This document shows positions 1-4,444 of a DNA stretch of 5,065 nt, piece by piece (position 1 is the stretch's first letter; each line of letters begins with the position of its first letter). The translations under genes were made by a program, and so were the position numbers. The notes beneath the pieces were generated by a model. It did not search any database, had not been told where the DNA came from, and saw only the letters and a list, made by a program, of their open reading frames with translations. The stretch spans positions 1 to 5,065 of the forward strand of contig CANHYZ010000195.1 of NCBI GenBank assembly GCA_947464885.1, read 5' to 3'. The DNA comes from Flavobacteriales bacterium (GTDB taxonomy: Bacteria > Bacteroidota > Bacteroidia > Flavobacteriales_D > Sanyastnellaceae).

Positions 1-28
1 CCCTCACCCCTCACCCCTGACCCCTATC
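1..28. repeat. C-rich tandem heptamer repeat, four units
   Basis: Four consecutive 7-base units can be read: CCCTCAC, CCCTCAC, CCCTGAC and CCCTATC. The array touches the window edge and may extend further to the left. A near-identical array lies at 4382-4402; bases 8-27 match bases 4382-4401 at 19 of 20 positions. Both arrays lie in the same orientation and upstream of a gene on the + strand. The opposite strand carries four G-tracts of 3-4 bases separated by 3-base loops. The role is unknown; dispersed short tandem repeats of this kind can multiply in intergenic DNA. Confidence 0.8.
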
Positions 29-63
29 ACATGATCCTTTTTTACTCATTGATAGAATCGTTT

Positions 64-71
64 TACATTCG
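64..71 (+). promoter_or_regulatory. Putative Bacteroidota -7 element (TACATTCG) for the 93-1124 gene
   Basis: TACATTCG matches the Bacteroidota sigma-A -7 consensus TAnnTTTG at all fixed positions except one (C for T). It ends 21 bases before the ATG at 93, leaving room for a short untranslated leader. The -33 element (TTG) is not convincing: the nearest TTG, at 49-51, is only 12 bases upstream, shorter than the usual spacing. The same one-base variant recurs before 1197 and 4445, which raises confidence somewhat. Confidence 0.4.
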
Positions 72-92
72 CCACTATAAACACCTAAACAC

Positions 93-1124
93 ATGAGATA
101 TTTCCTGTTTTTTCTCATCATGTTGGCATCAGCCGTGATGAACGCGCAAGATCAAAAACGCGTAGCTGTGGTGCTCACCAATGGTAATGAATACATTGGC
201 ACGATTCAAAGCGATGACGGTCGTGAAGTTAAAATGAATACCGAAAGGATGGGGCTGATGATTATCCAGAAGATGGATATCCGCAGCATGAAGACAGTGG
301 AAAACGAAAAGCAGATTGTACAAGGTGAGTTTCGCAATGAAGGTCCATTCACCACGCGCTATACCTTCACTACAAACGCTCTGGAGATTAAGAAAGGTGA
401 GAATTATGCCATGCTCAACCTCTATGGACCTGAAGTGCATGTAGCTGTTACCAATCGACTTTCTGTCGGTTTGATGACTACTTGGATTGGAAGTCCCTTA
501 GTCCTAGCGGCCAAGTTCACGATTCCGACCAAGAACCCAAACGTCAATTTCTCCATTGGTAATCTTGCCGCTACATCGGGCTACATCCAGAGTTTTCGCG
601 GTTTCGGCAACTTGGCATTTGCCAACGTCACGCTGGGGAATCGTCTGAATAACATTACTGTTGCAGGTGGTTATTTTATGTACAGAGGCGGAGGCAAAGA
701 GAATTATGACCACGCGTTCGTAGTGGAAGATAGTAGTTCCCAATACCTGAGTGTTTCACCTTTTATGGGCCTTCCTAAGCCTGTGCGAGGCCCCATGTTT
801 TCCATCGGCGGTATAGCTCGTATCGGCGCAAAGGCCAGCTTTGTATTTGATTCGATGGTCGGATTTTTCACCCATGAGTACGGGGAAGAATTACCTCCGG
901 TCACCTTGCAAGAACCAGTGTATCTCGTATCCAATGGTTTATACAGACATGAAGTCGTCATGCGCAAGTCCTATTCAAGCGCAGTTTTTATCATGCCCGG
1001 AATGCGTTTTCAGCGCGATGAGCGCAAGGCCTTTCAATTCTCGCTTGCCGGTATTTTGGTGCGCGACAAAGGCGAAACGATTTCAGCACCATTTCCCATG
1101 TGCTCTTGGTTCTACCGATTCTAA
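93..1124 (+). CDS. Secreted, probably outer-membrane protein of unknown function
   Basis: The 343-residue product opens with a clear signal peptide: R2, a hydrophobic stretch from about 4 to 15, and a likely cleavage after A18 (NA/Q, common in Bacteroidota). Residues about 22-70 look like a small all-beta (SH3/Sm-like) domain with the pattern V-x-L-T-N-G-x-x-Y-x-G-T-I. A link containing T-R-Y-T-F and K-K-G-E (about 88-103) follows. From there to the end the sequence alternates hydrophobic and polar residues and is rich in Gly, Tyr and Phe. The C-terminus is W-F-Y-R-F, and a terminal Phe is typical of outer-membrane beta-barrels recognised by BAM. I recall similar signal-peptide plus small-domain plus Gly/aromatic-rich proteins as uncharacterised in Bacteroidota, but I know no function. 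The start at 93 is favoured because it gives a complete signal peptide; there is no Shine-Dalgarno sequence, only an A-rich leader. A barrel is inferred, not proven. Confidence 0.85.
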   Translation: MRYFLFFLIMLASAVMNAQDQKRVAVVLTNGNEYIGTIQSDDGREVKMNTERMGLMIIQKMDIRSMKTVENEKQIVQGEFRNEGPFTTRYTFTTNALEIKKGENYAMLNLYGPEVHVAVTNRLSVGLMTTWIGSPLVLAAKFTIPTKNPNVNFSIGNLAATSGYIQSFRGFGNLAFANVTLGNRLNNITVAGGYFMYRGGGKENYDHAFVVEDSSSQYLSVSPFMGLPKPVRGPMFSIGGIARIGAKASFVFDSMVGFFTHEYGEELPPVTLQEPVYLVSNGLYRHEVVMRKSYSSAVFIMPGMRFQRDERKAFQFSLAGILVRDKGETISAPFPMCSWFYRF

Positions 1125-1183
1125 GCCATCGACTCATTGTTAGAGATATGTCAGTAGTCGTTTCATCGGCGAGAGGAGCGTAT

Positions 1184-1191
1184 TATTTTCG
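1184..1191 (+). promoter_or_regulatory. Putative -7 element (TATTTTCG) for the ureohydrolase gene
   Basis: TATTTTCG fits TAnnTTTG except for one C-for-T change, identical to the element at 4409-4416. Only five bases (CGCCC) separate it from the ATG at 1197, so transcription would begin at or within a few bases of the start codon and the mRNA would be leaderless or nearly so. No good -33 TTG lies 17-23 bases upstream (1161-1164 reads TTTC). The 72-base gap after the preceding gene supports an independent promoter. Confidence 0.5.
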
Positions 1192-1196
1192 CGCCC

Positions 1197-2237
1197 ATGA
1201 ACAAACAGGAGAAAATTGCTGCGTTTAATCCCAATTCAGCGGGATTGAAAGACGCGAATATCTATGGCCTACCCTTCAGCAATGAAGAGTGTGATATCGT
1301 ACTCATTCCCGTTCCGTGGGAAGTAACCACCAGCTATGGCGCAGGAACCAGCGCCGGTCCCGGTCACATCTTGGAAGCCAGTTTTCAGGTCGACCTCTAC
1401 CATGCGGAGTTTCCCGAACTGTGGAAACGCGGTATCGGCATGGTCGACATGCCGGAAGATATGCTTCTGCGCAGCGTTGACCTCAAGCAAAAGGCCGCTC
1501 AAATCATTGATATGTGGGAAGACGGCGTTGATGTTCCCAATAACGCCGAAGCTCAAGCCCTTCAAGCTGAAATCAATGCCGCTTGTGAAGGCATGAACCA
1601 ATGGGTGGAACAACAAGTCAGCCATTGGATGGATGCCGGCAAGCTCGTCGGACTCGTCGGAGGCGACCACTCTACTCCACTGGGTTATTTCCGTGCTCAA
1701 GCCAAACGTCATGAGTCGTTTGGTATTCTGCACATCGATGCGCACAAGGACCTGCGTATCGCATACGAAGGCTTTACGTATTCCCACGCATCCATCATGT
1801 ACAATGCACTGCACTTGCCGCAGATAACGTCGCTCGTTCAAGTGGGTATCCGCGATTTCTGTGCGGAAGAAAAGGAAGTCGCCGATAAGGAAAAGAATCG
1901 TGTACATGTTTTCACTAATGCTGCTATTCAGCGCGAACGTTTCACCGGTAAAACGTGGTCACAACAGGTCGATGAAATCATTAGCAAGCTTCCGCAAAAA
2001 GTACATATCAGCTTTGATATCGACGGACTAGACCCTACGCTTTGCCCCAATACGGGAACTCCCGTCCCCGGCGGACTGTGGTTCGATGAAGCCACGTACC
2101 TGCTTTCCGCTTTGCGCCGTCACGGCAAAACCATCATCGGGTTTGACTTAGTTGAAGTGGCTCCGGGTGATGATGACTGGAACGGCAATGTCGGTGCACG
2201 CATGCTCTTTCATATGTGCGGCGTTATGGCCGGATGA
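1197..2237 (+). CDS. Ureohydrolase family enzyme (arginase/agmatinase-like), substrate unassigned
   Basis: The 346-residue product is a cytoplasmic binuclear metal hydrolase of the arginase/agmatinase/formiminoglutamase superfamily, whose members cleave guanidino or formimino groups, usually releasing urea or formamide. All six expected metal ligands are visible: H158 in G-G-D-H-S; D181, H183 and D185 in D-A-H-K-D; D274 and D276 in S-F-D-I-D-G-L-D-P. A conserved acidic residue, E320, lies in D-L-V-E-V-A-P near the C-terminus. The N-terminal segment (about 33-60) has the family pattern I-P-V-P-W-E ... S-Y-G-A-G-T-S-x-G-P. It is longer than typical agmatinases (about 300 residues), with an extra, probably helical stretch at about 100-147 before the first ligand. 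No arginine decarboxylase, histidine-utilisation gene or nickel-insertion gene lies nearby, so agmatine, guanidinobutyrate, guanidine and formiminoglutamate all remain possible. The ATG at 1197 is the natural start and lies next to a promoter-like element. Family assignment is near certain; the substrate is not. Confidence 0.95.
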   Translation: MNKQEKIAAFNPNSAGLKDANIYGLPFSNEECDIVLIPVPWEVTTSYGAGTSAGPGHILEASFQVDLYHAEFPELWKRGIGMVDMPEDMLLRSVDLKQKAAQIIDMWEDGVDVPNNAEAQALQAEINAACEGMNQWVEQQVSHWMDAGKLVGLVGGDHSTPLGYFRAQAKRHESFGILHIDAHKDLRIAYEGFTYSHASIMYNALHLPQITSLVQVGIRDFCAEEKEVADKEKNRVHVFTNAAIQRERFTGKTWSQQVDEIISKLPQKVHISFDIDGLDPTLCPNTGTPVPGGLWFDEATYLLSALRRHGKTIIGFDLVEVAPGDDDWNGNVGARMLFHMCGVMAG

Positions 2238-2258
2238 GCTGTTGATGACATTAATAAC

Positions 2259-2266
2259 TAAGTTTG
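2259..2266 (+). promoter_or_regulatory. Perfect TAnnTTTG -7 element just before the 2271 gene
   Basis: TAAGTTTG matches the Bacteroidota -7 consensus at every fixed position. Four bases (CAGT) separate it from the ATG at 2271, predicting a leaderless transcript. A TTG at 2242-2244 could be a -33 element but lies only 14 bases upstream, which is short. If active, it would drive the four-gene run 2271-4371 separately from the ureohydrolase gene, which ends just 21 bases before the element. Confidence 0.5.
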
Positions 2267-2270
2267 CAGT

Positions 2271-2672
2271 ATGACTGTTGACAAAAACATAGAGCAGGCC
2301 CAACTGCAGGCGGAGATTGGGAAGTACATCGGGCTTGGCCAAAACAGCTTGATTTTTCAGTTTGAAGATGCTCCCGGAGGAGTGCTTTTACGTTTGATCA
2401 CCATCAACCCGATGCACAATCAGAGTTTCCTTTTTCATACCTGCAATGGCGAAACACGCACCGATGTGTTGAAGCAAATGCTCGATTACGTGAAGAGCTA
2501 CAAGGAGGCCGAGAGTAGTTTCACCATTCAATGGAACCTCAAGGGTGAAAACCTACTGCATACATCCTACTTCCGCGCTAAGAACATCTTAGGCGCGCTC
2601 GATAAGCTCTATTTCGATCGTGACCCCAACAGCATCACCGTGTTCAGTGTGATGATGAATCCTATTTCCTGA
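2271..2672 (+). CDS. Conserved-looking small cytoplasmic protein of unknown function
   Basis: The 133-residue protein has no signal peptide, membrane segment or recognised catalytic motif. Its predicted layout is alpha/beta: an N-terminal helix (about 5-18), beta strands at about 25-32 (N-S-L-I-F-Q-F) and 38-46, a helix at 62-79, a strand at 83-89 (S-F-T-I-Q-W), then Y100-F101-x-A-K-N (about 100-105) and a helix at 105-115, ending in a strand with S-I-T-V-F-S. I have a weak impression of similar uncharacterised Bacteroidota proteins sharing the W-x-x-K-G-E, T-S-Y-F-x-A-K-N and L-D-K-x-Y motifs. The start at 2271 sits four bases after a consensus -7 element. The TGA at 2670-2672 is followed at once, in the same frame, by the TTG that starts the YigZ-family gene, so the two are probably translationally coupled. 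No function can be assigned. Confidence 0.85.
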   Translation: MTVDKNIEQAQLQAEIGKYIGLGQNSLIFQFEDAPGGVLLRLITINPMHNQSFLFHTCNGETRTDVLKQMLDYVKSYKEAESSFTIQWNLKGENLLHTSYFRAKNILGALDKLYFDRDPNSITVFSVMMNPIS

Positions 2673-3278
2673 TTGTCGACCTACCGCACCATCGCAGCTC
2701 CGACAACCGCTCAATACCGAGTATTGGGAAGTCGGCATTTGGGCTATGCCTACCCCGTGCGTGAGGAAGATGAAGTGAAGGGGCTCATCGATGCCTTGTG
2801 GAAGGAACACCATAATGCCACGCACGTTTGCTACGCCTGGCGACTGGGATGGGATTATGGTCGCTACCGCATCAACGACGATGGCGAACCTTCAGGCACG
2901 GCAGGCAAGCCCATTTTCGGGCAGATACAATCGGCGGAACTCACCAATATCCTCATTGCGGTGGTGCGCTATTATGGCGGAACAAAGCTCGGAACAGGCG
3001 GACTGATCGATGCTTACAAAACAACCGCTAAGTTGTGCATCGATGAAGCCTCAATCGAAGTGCTTCCCGTAAAAGACCGATACAAGCTTAGTTTCGGATA
3101 TGCCGATATGCCGGCCATTATGAAGGTCCTGAAGGATATGGACATGGAAAAAAACGCCATGATTACGGAGGCCGACTGCATGATTGACTTTAATTTGCTG
3201 ATGACGCATGCCGATGCGCTGCTCAAGGCAGCAGAAGATTGGCCCACCGCAGCACTTGAACACCTTGGACGAACTTAA
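2673..3278 (+). CDS. yigZ: YigZ/IMPACT (UPF0029) family protein, TTG start
   Basis: The 201-residue product has the usual length and two-domain plan of bacterial YigZ/YvyE proteins. The N-terminal UPF0029 domain shows R66-I-N-D-D-G-E-P-S-G-T-A-G-K-P at about 66-80 and the signature R99-Y-Y-G-G-T-K-L-G-T-G-G at 99-110. The C-terminal part (about 132-200) fits the small DUF1949-type alpha/beta domain. The eukaryotic relative IMPACT affects Gcn1/Gcn2 signalling; the bacterial role is not settled, though ribosome- or nucleic-acid-linked functions have been suggested. The start is TTG: it falls directly after the previous gene's TGA, no in-frame ATG occurs until far inside the domain, and the resulting N-terminus (M-S-T-Y-R-T-I) resembles that of relatives. 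No Shine-Dalgarno sequence is visible, so translation may depend on reinitiation. One oddity is G19-S-R-H-L, where relatives usually have G-S-K/R-F. The next gene begins four bases after the stop. Confidence 0.93.
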   Translation: MSTYRTIAAPTTAQYRVLGSRHLGYAYPVREEDEVKGLIDALWKEHHNATHVCYAWRLGWDYGRYRINDDGEPSGTAGKPIFGQIQSAELTNILIAVVRYYGGTKLGTGGLIDAYKTTAKLCIDEASIEVLPVKDRYKLSFGYADMPAIMKVLKDMDMEKNAMITEADCMIDFNLLMTHADALLKAAEDWPTAALEHLGRT

Positions 3279-3282
3279 TTGC

Positions 3283-3729
3283 ATGAAAACAATACACATC
3301 CTTGCTTTTGCACTTGTAGGCTTGTTGTCGGCGTGTCATTCGCAACCAACCAAAGTCAATGCAAACACTGAGATAGCCGCCATTCAGCAGGTTATGGATA
3401 ACCAGCAGCAAGCCTGGAATCGCGGCGATATCGACGGATTCATGACAGGCTATTGGGCGAGCGATTCACTGCGCTTCATTGGTAAGCGTGGCATCACCTA
3501 TGGCTGGCAGGCCACATTGGACAATTACAAGAAAAGCTATCCCGGTTCTGAAGCAATGGGACGGTTGCAATTCACCAACTTATCAATGGAACTAACGGGC
3601 GACTCTTCGGCCTATGTGATTGGTAAATGGGAATTGTTTCGAACGGCTGACACCCTGGCCGGTCATTACAGTTTGCTGTGGAAAAAGCAAGCCGGTCAAT
3701 GGATTATCGTTGCCGATCACTCTAGTTAA
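3283..3729 (+). CDS. DUF4440/NTF2-like lipoprotein
   Basis: The 148-residue product starts with K2, a hydrophobic stretch (4-15) and a lipobox L15-S-A-C18, so it should be acylated on Cys18 and anchored in an envelope membrane. The mature part (about 29-148) has the NTF2/SnoaL-like plan of DUF4440 proteins: an opening helix with I-x-x-V-M-x-x-Q-x-x-A-W-N-R-G-D (34-49), D51-G-F-M, then strands, and a final W-K-K-x-x-G-Q-W-I-I-V-A-D-H-S-S (133-148). Such folds bind small molecules or catalyse varied reactions, and no substrate can be read here. The start at 3283 is preferred over an in-frame ATG at 3208, because 3208 would overlap yigZ by 71 bases and place 25 non-signal-like residues before the lipoprotein signal. 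It lies four bases after yigZ and 12 before the rhomboid gene, so it is probably in the same operon. Confidence 0.9.
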   Translation: MKTIHILAFALVGLLSACHSQPTKVNANTEIAAIQQVMDNQQQAWNRGDIDGFMTGYWASDSLRFIGKRGITYGWQATLDNYKKSYPGSEAMGRLQFTNLSMELTGDSSAYVIGKWELFRTADTLAGHYSLLWKKQAGQWIIVADHSS

Positions 3730-3741
3730 TCTTATCTTTTT

Positions 3742-4371
3742 ATGAGCACTACTCCTATCACCTTTATTATACTCGCTGCTACCGTCCTTGTGTCGTGGCG
3801 TGCCTTTGAGCAATCCGCGTTGTTTGAAAAACTCTTGCACAGCCCGTATCGTGTAAAACACAACAAACAATACTATCGCTTGTTTTCGCACATGCTCGTT
3901 CACGCCGATGTGATGCACTTGGCGCTGAACATGTTCGTGTTCTATTCGTTTGGACGAGTGCTGGAATCCATTTTCCGTGCAACCTGGGGAGCACAACAGG
4001 GTGGAATACTCTTTATCGCGCTCTATGTGCTTGGCGGTGTGGCCGCTACCCTGCCTTCCATGCGCAAGCACGGCGATAATTACGGATGTGAATCTGTCGG
4101 TGCCAGCGGTGGAGTGAGTTCCTTGCTCATGGCCTACATGATCTTATTTCCCCTCAATGAAATTGCCTTTTTCTTCATTCCCATGCCCGCCTTTATCGGC
4201 GTGTTTGTCTTCTTCCTGCTTGAACATTTCATGAAGCGCAATGTGCGCTCCAACATCGCTCACGACGCCCATATCTGGGGCGCCTTATTTGGAATCGCTT
4301 TCGTTGCCTTGGTAGTGCCCTCCTCCATACCGCGATTCATCAGCCAGGTGCTTGGGGCGTTTGGAGGGTGA
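3742..4371 (+). CDS. Rhomboid-family intramembrane serine protease
   Basis: The 209-residue inner-membrane protein has about six hydrophobic segments (roughly 4-20, 58-75, 87-105, 119-136, 141-161 and 175-192), the basic rhomboid core. The catalytic dyad is visible: S122 in G120-A-S-G-G and H177 in H174-D-A-H-I-W-G-A-L-F-G, whose G180 and G184 form the expected GxxxG packing motif. H59-L-A-L-N63 matches the HxxxN motif that forms the oxyanion site. These enzymes cleave transmembrane substrates within the bilayer; the substrate here is unknown. No extra N- or C-terminal domain is present. Twelve bases separate it from the DUF4440 gene and a T-rich sequence (TATCTTTTT) precedes the ATG; that could be a weak -7 element, but co-transcription with the upstream genes is more likely. 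It ends just before the second C-rich repeat. Confidence 0.95.
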   Translation: MSTTPITFIILAATVLVSWRAFEQSALFEKLLHSPYRVKHNKQYYRLFSHMLVHADVMHLALNMFVFYSFGRVLESIFRATWGAQQGGILFIALYVLGGVAATLPSMRKHGDNYGCESVGASGGVSSLLMAYMILFPLNEIAFFFIPMPAFIGVFVFFLLEHFMKRNVRSNIAHDAHIWGALFGIAFVALVVPSSIPRFISQVLGAFGG

Positions 4372-4381
4372 ACCCGCTATT

Positions 4382-4402
4382 CCCTCACCCCTCACCCCTA
4401 TT
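4382..4402. repeat. Second C-rich heptamer repeat, three units
   Basis: Units CCCTCAC, CCCTCAC and CCCTATT lie 10 bases after the rhomboid stop codon and 6 bases before the -7 element of menB. Bases 4382-4401 match bases 8-27 at 19 of 20 positions, so this copy is the first array minus one unit. It occupies the place where the -33 promoter element of menB would be expected. With CCC at 4373-4375 there are four C-tracts in total, so the complementary strand could form a G-quadruplex. Confidence 0.8.
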
Positions 4403-4408
4403 CATAAC

Positions 4409-4416
4409 TATTTTCG
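4409..4416 (+). promoter_or_regulatory. Putative -7 element (TATTTTCG) for menB
   Basis: TATTTTCG is identical to the element at 1184-1191 and differs from TAnnTTTG by a single C for T. It ends 28 bases before the ATG at 4445, giving a predicted leader of roughly 20-25 bases. No TTG is present at the -33 position, which is filled by the C-rich repeat. The 73-base gap and this element suggest menB is transcribed independently of the rhomboid gene. Confidence 0.45.
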
Positions 4417-4444
4417 CCGCCGATTGTTATTGACCACACACAGC

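Noticed and set aside
1130..1160. Possible terminator: CGACT at 1130-1134 pairing with AGTCG at 1156-1160
   Set aside because: The stem has only five pairs around a 21-base loop and there is no following T-run.
1172..1178. AGAGGAG as a Shine-Dalgarno sequence for the ureohydrolase gene
   Set aside because: It lies 18 bases before the ATG, too far, and upstream of the proposed -7 element, so it would not be in the mRNA.
1269..1907. A 212-codon open frame on the minus strand inside the ureohydrolase gene
   Set aside because: It is fully antisense to a gene with strong family motifs, its translation shows no recognisable domain, and it has no promoter of its own; such frames arise from the codon bias of the true gene.
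3208..3282. Upstream in-frame ATG extending the DUF4440 protein by 25 residues
   Set aside because: It would overlap yigZ and put a non-signal-like leader before an ideal lipoprotein signal peptide; the ATG at 3283 is better.
3592..4071. A 159-codon minus-strand open frame across the lipoprotein/rhomboid junction
   Set aside because: It overlaps two well-supported + strand genes and its product is low-plausibility sequence rich in His, Arg and Gln.
2271..4371. The four-gene run as a new defence or signalling system
   Set aside because: The components are a conserved-looking unknown, a housekeeping YigZ protein, a lipoprotein and a rhomboid, with no nuclease, toxin, sensor or mobile element nearby; nothing supports a dedicated system.
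4363..4396. Possible terminator after the rhomboid gene (GAGGG/CCCTC and GGGTGAACCC pairings)
   Set aside because: The pairings are short, compete with each other, and are not followed by a U-tract; the C-rich repeat creates them by composition.
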